A DNA stretch of 64,000 nt from Streptomyces tardus (GCF_018101125.2 NZ_JAELVF020000001.1:4350554-4414553), one strand, 5' to 3'; counted from the first letter of the stretch, positions 8,818 to 17,075 are shown. Notes: generated by a model from the sequence alone, not told the origin. Translations and numbers: made by a program.

Positions 8818-9407
8818 CCCGCGCAGGCCGGGTGGAACGCACCACCAAGGAAACCTCCGTCGTCGTGGAGCTGGCGCTCGACGGCACGGGCAAGGTCGAC
8901 GTCACCACCGGAGTCGGCTTCTTCGACCACATGCTCGACCAGCTCGGTCGGCACGGTCTCTTCGATCTCACGGTCAAGACCGAGGGCGATCTGCACATCG
9001 ACAGCCACCACACGATCGAGGACACCTCGCTCGCGCTGGGCGCCGCGTTCCGGCAGGCGCTCGGCGACAAGCGCGGCATCGTGCGCTTCGCCAACTCCTC
9101 GGTGCCGCTGGACGAGTCGCTGGCCAACGTCACCGTCGACCTCTCCGGCCGTCCCTACCTCGTGCACAGCGAGCCCGAGGGAATGGCCCAGATGATCGGC
9201 CCCGACTACGACACCACGATGACCCGGCACATCCTGGAGTCCTTCGTGGCGCAGGCACAGGTCGCGCTGCACGTTCACGTGCCGTACGGGCGCAACGCGC
9301 ACCACATCGTGGAGTGCCAGTTCAAGGCGCTCGCGCGAGCGCTGCGCGGTGCCAGCGAGATCGACCCGCGGCAGACCGGCATCCCCTCCACCAAGGGCGC
9401 TCTGTGA
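8814..9407 (+). CDS. hisB: imidazoleglycerol-phosphate dehydratase
   Basis: Monofunctional IGPD of 197 residues, without the histidinol phosphatase domain found in enterobacterial HisB. It dehydrates imidazole glycerol phosphate to imidazole acetol phosphate using two manganese ions. The metal-binding repeats are visible as GFFDHMLDQLGRHG and DLHIDSHHTIED in the first half and HILESFVAQAQ and NAHHIVECQFKALARALR in the second half. It ends PRQTGIPSTKGAL, typical for the family. It overlaps hisC at its start and the small membrane gene at its stop (GTGA). Confidence 0.98.
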   Translation: MTRAGRVERTTKETSVVVELALDGTGKVDVTTGVGFFDHMLDQLGRHGLFDLTVKTEGDLHIDSHHTIEDTSLALGAAFRQALGDKRGIVRFANSSVPLDESLANVTVDLSGRPYLVHSEPEGMAQMIGPDYDTTMTRHILESFVAQAQVALHVHVPYGRNAHHIVECQFKALARALRGASEIDPRQTGIPSTKGAL

Positions 9408-9559
9408 ACACGGTCTCCACCCTGCTGATCTTCGTCGGTCTCTTTCTGCTGGGTGGGGTCGTCTCCTTCTGGAAGCAGGGCATGCCCAAGGGCGTGATCG
9501 TGCTGCTCGGCCTCTGCTCGGCGATGGCGTTGGCCGCCGGCATCATGCGACTGGAGTGA
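9404..9559 (+). CDS. small his-operon membrane protein (51 aa)
   Basis: A 51-residue protein starting at a GTG that overlaps the hisB stop by 4 nt. It has two hydrophobic segments, STLLIFVGLFLLGGVVSF and GVIVLLGLCSAMALAAGIM, separated by a short basic loop WKQGMPK. This gives a helical hairpin with both ends on the same side. Its tight position inside the his operon (4 nt overlap upstream; hisH starts 4 nt after its stop) indicates it is a real, co-translated gene. The function is unknown, and no histidine-pathway enzyme of this kind is known. Confidence 0.8.
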   Translation: MNTVSTLLIFVGLFLLGGVVSFWKQGMPKGVIVLLGLCSAMALAAGIMRLE

Positions 9560-9563
9560 CGTG

Positions 9564-10208
9564 ATGAGTACCGCCAGGAAGCAGGTCGTCGTCTTCGACT
9601 ACGGCTTCGGGAACGTGCGCTCCGCCGAGCGGGCGCTGGCCAGGGCCGGCGCCGAGGTGGAGATCACCGGGGACTACGACCGGGCGATGAACGCCGACGG
9701 CCTGCTCGTGCCCGGCGTAGGTGCCTTCGGCGCCTGCATGGCCGGGTTGAAGCAGGCGCGCGGCGACTGGGTCATCGGCCGCCGGCTCTCCGGCGGACGC
9801 CCGGTCATGGGTATCTGCGTCGGGATGCAGATCCTCTTCTCGCGCGGCGTCGAGCACGGAGTGGAGGCCGAGGGCCTCGACGAGTGGCCCGGCACGGTCG
9901 GCCCGCTGAAGGCCGACGTCGTACCGCACATGGGCTGGAACACCGTTCGGGCCCCGGAGGACAGTGCGCTCTTCGCCTCGCTGCCCCGCGACGCCCGCTA
10001 CTACTTCGTCCACTCCTACGCCGCGCACGACTGGGAGATGGAGGCCCTCAGCGCCTCCATCCGCGCCCCCCTGGTCACGTGGTCCACGCACGGCGAGGAC
10101 TTCGTCGCCGCCGTGGAGAACGGTCCGCTGTGGGCCACCCAGTTCCACCCCGAGAAGTCCGGCGACGCCGGAGCACAGCTGCTGACCAACTGGATCGAGA
10201 GTCTTTAG
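9564..10208 (+). CDS. hisH: imidazole glycerol phosphate synthase, glutamine amidotransferase subunit
   Basis: Class I glutaminase of 214 residues. It pairs with HisF and delivers ammonia through a channel to form imidazole glycerol phosphate and AICAR. The start FDYGFGNVRS aligns with the family. The catalytic cysteine is Cys85 in GICVGMQILFSRG, and the His/Glu partners are in QFHPEKSGDAG near the C-terminus. The ATG at 9564 directly follows a GTG at 9561; the ATG fits homologues better. It abuts hisA, with one base between stop and start (tagATG). Confidence 0.97.
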   Translation: MSTARKQVVVFDYGFGNVRSAERALARAGAEVEITGDYDRAMNADGLLVPGVGAFGACMAGLKQARGDWVIGRRLSGGRPVMGICVGMQILFSRGVEHGVEAEGLDEWPGTVGPLKADVVPHMGWNTVRAPEDSALFASLPRDARYYFVHSYAAHDWEMEALSASIRAPLVTWSTHGEDFVAAVENGPLWATQFHPEKSGDAGAQLLTNWIESL

Positions 10209-10937
10209 ATGACCGCCGCACTTGAGCTTCTGCCCGCCGTCGACGTACGGGACGGCCAGGCCGTACGCCTGGTCCACGGAGAGTCCGGCTCGGAGACCTC
10301 CTACGGCGACCCGCTCCAGGCCGCGCTCGCCTGGCAGAGTGCCGGTGCCCAGTGGCTGCACCTGGTCGACCTCGACGCCGCCTTCGGCACCGGTGACAAC
10401 CGTGAGCAGATCGCCGAGGTCGCCCGCTCCATGGACATCAGGGTCGAGCTGTCCGGCGGCATCCGGGACGACGAGACCCTGGCCGCCGCGCTGGCCACCG
10501 GGTGCACCCGCGTCAACCTCGGTACGGCCGCGCTGGAGAGCCCCGAGTGGGTCGCCAAGGTCATCGCCGAGCACGGCGACCGGATCGCGGTCGGTCTGGA
10601 CGTGCGCGGCACCACACTGCGCGGGCGCGGCTGGACCCGCGACGGCGGCGATCTGTACGAGACGCTGGAGCGCCTGAACGCCGAGGGCTGCGCCCGGTAC
10701 GTGGTCACCGACATCAACAAGGACGGCACCCTCCAGGGCCCGAACCTGGAGCTGCTGGCCGGCGTCTGCGCCGCCACCGACCGTCCCGTCGTCGCCTCGG
10801 GCGGCGTCTCTTCGCTGGAGGACCTGCGGACGATCGCGTCCCTGGTGCCGCAGGGCGTGGAGGGTGCGATCGTGGGCAAGGCGCTTTACGCGAAGGCGTT
10901 CACCCTCGAAGAGGCACTGGAGGCGGTTTCGGCATGA
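10209..10937 (+). CDS. priA: bifunctional PriA: phosphoribosyl isomerase for histidine and tryptophan
   Basis: A 242-residue (beta/alpha)8 barrel. In Streptomyces and mycobacteria this enzyme isomerises both ProFAR (the HisA step) and phosphoribosylanthranilate (the TrpF step). Catalytic acids appear at Asp12 (LLPAVDVRDG), Asp131 (VGLDVRG) and Asp168 (VVTDINKDGTL), and phosphate-binding loops at SGGIRDD and VVASGGVSS. The PriA assignment rests on taxonomic knowledge and on the lack of a trpF in the trp clusters of this window. It overlaps ridA by ATGA. Confidence 0.95.
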   Translation: MTAALELLPAVDVRDGQAVRLVHGESGSETSYGDPLQAALAWQSAGAQWLHLVDLDAAFGTGDNREQIAEVARSMDIRVELSGGIRDDETLAAALATGCTRVNLGTAALESPEWVAKVIAEHGDRIAVGLDVRGTTLRGRGWTRDGGDLYETLERLNAEGCARYVVTDINKDGTLQGPNLELLAGVCAATDRPVVASGGVSSLEDLRTIASLVPQGVEGAIVGKALYAKAFTLEEALEAVSA

Positions 10938-11329
10938 CCATCGAGCGCGTGCAGTCCGACAGTCCGTGGGAAGAGTCGATCGGGTTCGCGCGCGCGGTGG
11001 CCGCGGGCGACCGGGTGCTGGTCGGCGGTACGACGCCCTTCCGGGGCGGGGTGCTGCACGGCGAGGGCGACCCGTACCAGCAGGCGAGGGCGGCGGGCGA
11101 GAACGCGCTGGCCGCGCTCGACCGCTTCGGTCTCGGTGTCGACGCGGTCGTCCGCACTCGCCTGTACATCACCCACAGCCGCGACGTGGACGCGGTCAGC
11201 CGGGCGCACAAGGAGCTGTTCGACGAGGCACGGCCGGTGTGCACGCTGGTCGTGGTCTCCGGCTTCGTGGACTCCCGCATCCTGGTCGAGATCGAAGTCG
11301 AAGCATTCCGAGGATCGCAAGGAGCATAG
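10934..11329 (+). CDS. RidA family (YjgF/YER057c/UK114) protein
   Basis: A 131-residue RidA-like protein. Canonical RidA hydrolyses reactive enamine/imine intermediates made by PLP enzymes. Features are the N-terminal SPWEESIGFARAVAAGD, VGGTTPF, QARAAGENALAALDRFG, VVRTRLYITHSRDVDAVSRAH and the C-terminal DSRILVEIEVEAF. The usual catalytic Arg is plausibly the one in VVRTRLYITH. Its place between priA and hisF is conserved in Streptomyces as far as I know. It overlaps priA by 4 nt. Confidence 0.9.
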   Translation: MTIERVQSDSPWEESIGFARAVAAGDRVLVGGTTPFRGGVLHGEGDPYQQARAAGENALAALDRFGLGVDAVVRTRLYITHSRDVDAVSRAHKELFDEARPVCTLVVVSGFVDSRILVEIEVEAFRGSQGA

Positions 11330-11333
11330 GTCC

Positions 11334-12113
11334 GTGACCCTGGCCGTACGAGTCATTCCCTGCCTGGACGTGGACGGCGGCCGGGTCGTCAAGGGCGTCA
11401 ACTTCCAGAACCTGCGCGACGCCGGTGATCCGGTCGAGATGGCCGGGGTCTACGACGCCGAGGGCGCCGACGAGCTGACCTTCCTCGACATCACCGCCTC
11501 CTCCGGCGACCGGGAGACCACCTACGAGATGGTGCGCCGCACCGCCGAACAGGTCTTCATCCCGCTCACGGTGGGCGGCGGCGTACGCACCCCCGAGGAC
11601 GTCGACCGGCTGCTGCGGGCGGGCGCCGACAAGGTCGGGGTGAACACCGCGGCCATCGCCCGGCCCGAGTTGATCCGGGAGATCGCCGAGCGCTTCGGTC
11701 GGCAGGTGCTGGTGCTCTCGGTGGACGCGCGCCGCTGCCGGGAGGACTCCGAGCACCCGCCGACGTCCTCGGGGTTCGAGGTGACCACCCACGGCGGCCG
11801 GCGGGGCACCGGGATCGACGCGGTCGAATGGGCCGAGCGGGCGGGGGAGTTGGGCGCGGGCGAGATCCTGCTCAACTCGATGGACGCCGACGGCACCAGA
11901 GCCGGGTACGACACCGGGATGATCGCCGCCGTGCGTGCCCGGGTCGGCGTGCCGGTCATCGCCTCGGGCGGTGCGGGCAGCCCGTCCGACTTCCCGCCCG
12001 CGGTGGAGGCGGGCGCCGACGCGGTGCTGGCGGCGTCGGTCTTCCACTTCGGCGATCTGCGGATCGGCGAGGTGAAGGAGACCCTGCGCGCGGCCGGGCA
12101 CCCGGTGCGCTGA
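11334..12113 (+). CDS. hisF: imidazole glycerol phosphate synthase, cyclase subunit
   Basis: A 259-residue barrel enzyme, partner of HisH. It uses the channelled ammonia to close the imidazole ring. The N-terminal RVIPCLDVDGGRVVKGVNF carries catalytic Asp12, and a second acid lies in VLSVDARR. Phosphate loops are VGGGVRT and IASGGAGSP, and the H/F interface motif is LLNSMDADGTRAGYD. An insert rich in Glu/Pro (CREDSEHPPTSSGFEV) sits after the fifth strand. GTG start with AGGAGC 12 nt upstream. Last gene of the his operon. Confidence 0.97.
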   Translation: MTLAVRVIPCLDVDGGRVVKGVNFQNLRDAGDPVEMAGVYDAEGADELTFLDITASSGDRETTYEMVRRTAEQVFIPLTVGGGVRTPEDVDRLLRAGADKVGVNTAAIARPELIREIAERFGRQVLVLSVDARRCREDSEHPPTSSGFEVTTHGGRRGTGIDAVEWAERAGELGAGEILLNSMDADGTRAGYDTGMIAAVRARVGVPVIASGGAGSPSDFPPAVEAGADAVLAASVFHFGDLRIGEVKETLRAAGHPVR

Positions 12114-12171
12114 GCCTTCCGCTCGCGGGCCCCCACCGTACGTACGCCTCCGGAGGTACGACGCGGGCCGC

Positions 12172-12189
12172 GGCACGTGCTGCCGTGCC
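12172..12189 (+). terminator. weak hairpin after hisF
   Basis: Inverted repeat GGCACG-tgctgc-CGTGCC, 59 nt beyond the hisF stop, between convergent hisF and the C39 pseudogene. Plausible his operon terminator. Confidence 0.3.
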
Positions 12190-12313
12190 CGACGCGCCCA
12201 CGTCTCCCGCCGCTGAGCTCAACGGCTGTGCGCAGTACCGGTGTTGGGCGAGGCGGCGGCGGTGCCCCGGAGAGTGCGGACGCCCGGTCCGGGGCACCTG
12301 CCGGCCGGACTGC

Positions 12314-13051
12314 TCAGGCCGAGTAGCCCTTCGGCGGGATGAGGCTGGCGAGCTGGCTGAAGTTCAGCCAGTAGATCTGCCAGCCGTTGAAGGACGCGGA
12401 GTCGGCGATCAGCACCGTGTTGTGGAGGGTGTCGTAGCCGATGACCGTGAAGTAGTGGTAGATCGTCTGGCCCGGCGGGTAGCCCGGAGGCTGGTTGCCG
12501 GGCGGCGCGACGATGTTGGCCACGATCGGGTGGTTGCTGTCCATGTCCGCGATGACGTCCGACCAGAGCAGGTCGATCTGCGCCTGGGTCGGCGGGTCGT
12601 TGGGCATCTCGCGGGTGAAGTAGGTCCCGGAGTCGACACGGTTGTTGAGGACCCTGGTGATCTGGCCGATGTGGTCGGTGCCGCCCTGGTGGGTGCCGAG
12701 TTCGGCCGCGAAGGTCGCCTGGTTGGGGACGGGGACCCGGGCGGAGAGCGCGCAGCGCGTCGCCGCGGGGCCGCACCAGTAGCCGGTCTCCTGGACCTAG
12801 TAGTCGACCTGGAGCACCCGCTCGTTCTGGGTGTGCACCTTCTTGGTGCGCAGTACCGGGAACTGGCTGCGGTGTCCGGAGACGACCTCGGTCTCGACCT
12901 GAACGCCGTTGGGGTGAGCGGGACTCGGGGGGATCGGCGCCGGCGGCTGGCCGGGCCCGTTCTTTCCGGAGGCGGCGCGGGCGGTGCCGGTGGAGAGCAG
13001 GGCGCCGGTGGCGGTGAGTGCCAGGGCGCTTGCGAAGGCTCTTCGTCGCAT
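12314..13051 (-). pseudogene. secreted C39-family peptidase interrupted by an in-frame amber codon
   Basis: One continuous frame of 246 codons with a TAG at codon 85 (12797-12799). The first part has a twin-arginine-like signal (MRRRAFASALALTATGALL..ARA), then a segment ending RVLQVDY. After the stop the same frame continues VQETGYWCGPAATR, the C39 catalytic cysteine motif (Cys would be residue 93), and later YHYFTVIGYD and ADSASF, the expected His and Asp/Asn regions, to a TGA at 12314. A single C-to-T change in a CAG codon would explain the TAG. As written, the enzyme is lost: only an 84-residue secreted peptide would be made, unless the stop is suppressed or is a sequencing error. The product was probably an exported cysteine peptidase. 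Confidence 0.8.
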
Positions 13052-13326
13052 GAGCGGTTCCTTCACTGTGGGGGATGCGCAATGGGCATTGAACCGGCAT
13101 GAGCATGCCACAGCGAAAACGCTCTGGGGAGGGGCGGCGCAGGGACCGGCAGCTATTTGCGAACAGTGCTGTCTGTTCTGGTGGGGCGTTGTTCCGGCAC
13201 CTGGCGCAGCCATTGGTCCGCACACGGTTCGGAGGGCTCCCCGCCCACGGCGGAAAGCCCTCCGACTGCTCCTGTGATGCGGGCCGCGGCCCTCCGGCCA
13301 CCCCTGCCGGGGCAGTCCGGACGGAC
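13052..13326. other. promoter side of C39 gene and gap to TIGR03085 gene
   Basis: 275 nt without a supportable gene between two minus-strand genes. AGGAAC lies 4 nt upstream of the C39 ATG. The rest has no clear hairpin or motif. Apparent long frames here are extensions or shadows of trpE. Confidence 0.4.
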
Positions 13327-13959
13327 TCAGAAGCCGAGCTTCGCCACCCGGACCTTGGCCACCGCGTTCTCCTCGCCCTCCAGGGCCACATCAGCCACGG
13401 ACTGGCGTCCCCACACGAACATCAGCAGCTCCGAGGGCTCACCGGTGACGGTGACCACCGGGGCGCCCTTGTGCGCCACGGCGGTCTGCCCGTTCGGCCG
13501 CCGCAGCACCAGGCCGACCGGCGACTTTCGGCCGAACATCCGGGCACCGGACTCCAGCCGGCGCCACAGCACGTCGGCGAAGACCGGGTCCAGCTCGCGC
13601 GGGGACCAGCCCGGCTGGGCGCGGCGCACATCCTCGGCGTGGACGTAGAACTCAACGGTGTTGGCCGCCTCGTCGACCTGCTTGAGTGCGAACGGCGACG
13701 CCTTGGGCGGGCCGGTGCGCACGAGCCGGACCAGCTCCTCGTACGGCTTGGCGGCGAACTCCCCGCTCACCCGCTCCAGCCGCGACTGGAGCGGCTTCAG
13801 GAAGGCGCCGGCGGCGGCGTCCGCACGGCGCTCGCGCACCAGTACGTGGACGGCCAGATCACGGGCCGTCCAACCCTCGCACAGCGTCGGCGACTCGGGG
13901 CCCGCGCTCTCCAACAGGTCGGCCAGCAGCAGGCGTTCACGCTTGGCATGTGTAGACAT
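13327..13959 (-). CDS. TIGR03085 family protein (DinB/mycothiol-dependent isomerase-like)
   Basis: A 210-residue protein of the actinobacterial TIGR03085 family, related to the mycothiol-dependent maleylpyruvate isomerase N-terminal domain and DinB fold. Supporting features are the N-terminal RERLLLADLLESAGP, the conserved TLCEGWTARDLAVHVLVRERR with a candidate metal-binding His, VEFYVHAEDVRRAQPGW with another, and the C-terminal GEPSELLMFVWGRQ typical of the mycothiol-transferase superfamily. Likely a metal-binding protein acting with mycothiol; the substrate is unknown. The ATG at 13959 is followed by a family-typical start. Confidence 0.85.
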   Translation of the reverse strand: MSTHAKRERLLLADLLESAGPESPTLCEGWTARDLAVHVLVRERRADAAAGAFLKPLQSRLERVSGEFAAKPYEELVRLVRTGPPKASPFALKQVDEAANTVEFYVHAEDVRRAQPGWSPRELDPVFADVLWRRLESGARMFGRKSPVGLVLRRPNGQTAVAHKGAPVVTVTGEPSELLMFVWGRQSVADVALEGEENAVAKVRVAKLGF

Positions 13960-14092
13960 AACGCCACCCTAAGGGCGTACGGAGCGCGGTGCGATGCGCC
14001 GCGCGGCCGGCGCCCTCGGCAGGCTGTCCACCCGCCGGACAGATCCGGGAACCAGGTTTCGTCGGCCGAGGCGATCGCGGCAGAATGCGACC

Positions 14093-14713
14093 ATGCCTCC
14101 CACTCCGTCACCCCAGCAGCCCCCGCCGCCCGACGCCGGGGGCACGCCCGACCCCGGGAGCCCGCTCGACCCCGCTCTCGCCGCGCGGCTCAAGCGGAAC
14201 GCGGACGGCCTGCTGCCCGCCGTGGCCCAGCAGTACGACACCGGCGAGGTGCTGATGCTCGGCTGGATGGACGACGAGGCGCTGCACCGCACCCTGACCA
14301 CCGGCCGCTGCACCTACTGGAGCCGCAGCAGGGGCGAGTACTGGGTGAAGGGCGACACCTCGGGGCACTTCCAGCACGTCAAGTCGGTTGCTCTGGACTG
14401 CGACGGGGACACGCTGCTGGTGCGCGTCGACCAGATCGGCGCGGCCTGTCACACCGGCGACAGAACCTGCTTCGACGCCGACCCGCTCCCGGTGTCCGGA
14501 CCCACCGACGCCACCGACGCCACCGACGCCACCGACGGGGCAGCGGGGGAGAGCGGCCGGCCGGTGCGGGCGGGGCAGACGGGTGCCGCGGAAGCACACA
14601 TCACGAGGGACGACACCACCGGAGCCGCCGGCGAGAGCGGCGCCGGACAGCCCACCGAGGACGCCGCACGGCACCGTGCCGAAGGCGCCGACGCCATCGA
14701 GGAGCGCGCGTGA
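14093..14713 (+). CDS. hisI: phosphoribosyl-AMP cyclohydrolase with long C-terminal extension
   Basis: Histidine pathway enzyme that opens the adenine ring of PR-AMP. The catalytic domain occupies about residues 25-135: LMLGWMDDEALHRTL, TYWSRSRGEYWVKGDTSG, the zinc/magnesium-binding DCDGDTLLVRVDQ and CHTGDRTCF. Family members of this type usually end soon after that motif at about 125-130 residues, but this protein continues for about 70 low-complexity residues, including DATDATDATD encoded by a tandem repeat. There is no HisE domain. The start is ATG at 14093, although the frame is open upstream. The stop overlaps trpE by GTGA. Confidence 0.95.
   Translation: MPPTPSPQQPPPPDAGGTPDPGSPLDPALAARLKRNADGLLPAVAQQYDTGEVLMLGWMDDEALHRTLTTGRCTYWSRSRGEYWVKGDTSGHFQHVKSVALDCDGDTLLVRVDQIGAACHTGDRTCFDADPLPVSGPTDATDATDATDGAAGESGRPVRAGQTGAAEAHITRDDTTGAAGESGAGQPTEDAARHRAEGADAIEERA
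14502..14537 (+). repeat. four 9-nt tandem repeats within hisI
   Basis: CCACCGACG repeated four times head to tail, encoding Asp-Ala-Thr units in the HisI C-terminal extension. Being a multiple of three, copy-number changes keep the frame and the overlap with trpE. Confidence 0.9.
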
Positions 14714-16239
14714 CCACACCCGATCTGGAGACCTTCCGCACGCTTGCCAAGGACCGCCGGGTGATCCCCGTCACCCGGCGCCTGCTGGCGGACGGCGACA
14801 CTCCCGTCGCGCTCTACCGCAAGCTCGCCGCAGAGCGGCCCGGCACCTTCCTGCTGGAGTCGGCCGAGAACGGCCGCACCTGGTCGCGCTACTCCTTCGT
14901 CGGCGTGCGCAGCGCCGCCACCCTGACCGTTCGGGACGGCCGGGCGCACTGGCTCGGCACCCCGCCCGTGGGCGTACCCACCGACGGCGATCCGCTGGTG
15001 GCGCTGCGCGCCACGGTGGAGGCGCTGCACACCCCGCGCGACCCCGAACTGCCCCCGTTCACCGGTGGCATGGTCGGCTACCTCGGCTACGACGTCGTAC
15101 GCCGGCTGGAGCGCATCGGCGACAGCACCACCGACGATCTGCAGCTGCCCGAGCTGACCATGCTGCTCGCCTCGGACCTCGCGGTGCTCGACCACCGCGA
15201 CGGCACCGTGCTGCTGATCGCCAACGCCATCAACCACAACGACCTCGACACCGGCGTCGACGAGGCGTACGAGGACGCGCTGGACCGCCTCGACTCCATG
15301 ACCGCCGACCTGTCCCGGTCCGCCGACGTCAGCGCCACCCCGCTGCCGGCCTCGGAAGTGCCCGACTACCGCGAGCGCTGGGGCGGAGACCGGTACCGCG
15401 AGGCGGTCTCGGACATCAAGGAGCGGATCAGGGCCGGCGAGGCCTTCCAGGTCGTGCCTTCCCAGCGCTTCGAGGCGCCCTGTTCGGCCTCCGCGCTGGA
15501 CATCTACCGGGTGCTGCGCACCAGCAACCCCAGCCCGTACATGTATCTGCTGCGCTTCGGCGGCCACGACGAGAGCGATCCGTCGGCGGACGGCTTCGAC
15601 GTCGTGGGCTCCTCGCCGGAGGCGCTGGTGAAGGTTGCCGACGGGCAGGCGATGATGCACCCCATCGCCGGCACCAGGCCGCGCGGGGAGAGCCCGAAGC
15701 AGGACGCGGAGCTGGGCGAGGAGCTGCTCGCCGATCCCAAGGAGCGGGCCGAGCACCTGATGCTCGTCGACCTCGGGCGCAACGATCTCGGACGGGTGTG
15801 CCGACCTGGCAGTGTCGAGGTCGTCGACTTCATGACGGTCGAGCGCTACAGCCACGTGATGCACATCGTCTCCACCGTCACCGGCCAACTCGCCGCCGAC
15901 CGAACGGCGTTCGACGCGCTCACCGCCTGCTTCCCGGCCGGCACGCTCTCCGGCGCCCCCAAGCCGAGGGCCCTGCGCATCATCGAGGAGCTGGAGCCGA
16001 CCAGGCGCGGGCTCTACGGCGGCTGCGTCGGCTACCTGGACTTCGCCGGCGACGCGGACACCGCGATCGCCATCCGCACCGCGGTGCTGCGCGACGGCAC
16101 GGCCTACGTCCAGGCGGGCGCCGGAGTCGTCGCCGACTCCGATCCCGTCGCCGAGGACACCGAATGCCGCAACAAGGCGGCAGCGGTCCTGAGGGCAGTG
16201 AGGACGGCCGAACTCCTCGGCGGTAGCGTGGAACGGTGA
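14710..16239 (+). CDS. trpE: anthranilate synthase component I
   Basis: A 509-residue large subunit that makes anthranilate from chorismate using ammonia from TrpG, which is encoded elsewhere. The regulatory LLES element for tryptophan feedback is near residue 40 (TFLLESAENGRTWSRYSF). The catalytic half contains IKERIRAGEAFQVVPSQRF, SSPEALVKV, PIAGTRPRGESPKQD, LVDLGRNDLGRV, ERYSHVMHIVSTVTG and FPAGTLSGAPKPRAL. GTG start overlapping hisI by 4 nt; the stop overlaps the TIGR02234 gene by GTGA. There is no room for a trp leader peptide before it, so expression must be coupled to hisI or driven from inside it. Confidence 0.98.
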   Translation: MTTPDLETFRTLAKDRRVIPVTRRLLADGDTPVALYRKLAAERPGTFLLESAENGRTWSRYSFVGVRSAATLTVRDGRAHWLGTPPVGVPTDGDPLVALRATVEALHTPRDPELPPFTGGMVGYLGYDVVRRLERIGDSTTDDLQLPELTMLLASDLAVLDHRDGTVLLIANAINHNDLDTGVDEAYEDALDRLDSMTADLSRSADVSATPLPASEVPDYRERWGGDRYREAVSDIKERIRAGEAFQVVPSQRFEAPCSASALDIYRVLRTSNPSPYMYLLRFGGHDESDPSADGFDVVGSSPEALVKVADGQAMMHPIAGTRPRGESPKQDAELGEELLADPKERAEHLMLVDLGRNDLGRVCRPGSVEVVDFMTVERYSHVMHIVSTVTGQLAADRTAFDALTACFPAGTLSGAPKPRALRIIEELEPTRRGLYGGCVGYLDFAGDADTAIAIRTAVLRDGTAYVQAGAGVVADSDPVAEDTECRNKAAAVLRAVRTAELLGGSVER

Positions 16240-17075
16240 CCGCCACGCCCTCCACCCCCCGCAGCAGCGCGCCCCGCCGCGCCCTGGGAGCCGCCCTGCC
16301 GGGCGGCGCGCTGGGCGCCACCCTCATCCTCGTCGCCGCAGGGCAGACCTGGGCCGAGGGCAGTGCGGCGATCGGCCGGGCGCGCACCGACATCCAGGTG
16401 ACCGGCAGCGAGGTGACTGGGCTGCCGAGTGCGCTCGCCCTGGTCGGACTCGCCGCCCTGGTCGCGGTGTTCGCCGTGCGCCGCAAGGGCCGTACCGCCG
16501 TCGCCGCGCTGCTCGCACTGTGCGGGCTGGGCGTCGTCGTCTCCGCGCTGCTGGCCACGGCCGACACCGGCGCGCTCGAGGAGCGGGCCGCCGAGGCCAC
16601 CGGCCTGGCCGACGCCGCGGTCGACCGGGTCAGCCACAGCCCCTGGCCGTACGCAGCGGTGGCCGGCGGTGTGCTGCTGCTCCTCGCCGGTCTGCTCGCG
16701 CTGCGCTTCGGCCGGTACTGGCCCGCCATGGGCGGCAGGTACGAGCGTTCCGGCTCCACTCGTCGCGGCGGTGCGACGCGACGGGCCCGGCCGGAGGCAC
16801 AGGAGCGGCCGGAGGACCTCTGGCAGGCGCTGGATCGCGGCGAGGACCCGACAGAGCACACCGGCCGGGAACGGCCCGGGCGTACGGAATCGGCCCGGCA
16901 GGCCGCCGCCCCCGCGCCCGGAAGGCAGCACGATCCGGGCAGCGGACAGGACCCGGACGCCGCGCAGGACCCGGACGCCGCGCAGGACCCGGGCCCCGTG
17001 CGCGACTCCGGCGGCCCGGCCGGGCCCGGGGGCGAGGGTGACCAAGCCCATGGCGGAGCAGGATCACGCTCCTGA
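16236..17075 (+). CDS. TIGR02234 trp-region membrane protein
   Basis: A 279-residue actinobacterial membrane protein of unknown function, always found next to trp genes. Four hydrophobic segments lie within residues 15-165: GALGATLILVAAGQTW, ALALVGLAALVAVFAV, AALLALCGLGVVVSALLAT and YAAVAGGVLLLLAGLLALRF. The family motif RYWPAMGGRYER follows, and later DLWQALDRGEDPTEH. The C-terminus is low complexity with a repeated DPDAAQ unit. Overlaps trpE by 4 nt. A role in tryptophan synthesis or transport is suggested only by context. Confidence 0.88.
   Translation: MTATPSTPRSSAPRRALGAALPGGALGATLILVAAGQTWAEGSAAIGRARTDIQVTGSEVTGLPSALALVGLAALVAVFAVRRKGRTAVAALLALCGLGVVVSALLATADTGALEERAAEATGLADAAVDRVSHSPWPYAAVAGGVLLLLAGLLALRFGRYWPAMGGRYERSGSTRRGGATRRARPEAQERPEDLWQALDRGEDPTEHTGRERPGRTESARQAAAPAPGRQHDPGSGQDPDAAQDPDAAQDPGPVRDSGGPAGPGGEGDQAHGGAGSRS
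16947..16990 (+). repeat. 18-nt tandem repeat in TIGR02234 tail
   Basis: CAGGACCCGGACGCCGCG occurs at 16947-16964 and 16965-16982, with a partial third copy from 16983. It encodes QDPDAA units in the disordered C-terminus. Confidence 0.85.

Noticed and set aside
13099..14709. Apparent 500-codon N-terminal extension of trpE
   Set aside because: The frame simply stays open across the antisense TIGR03085 gene and hisI. TrpE homology begins at the GTG at 14710.
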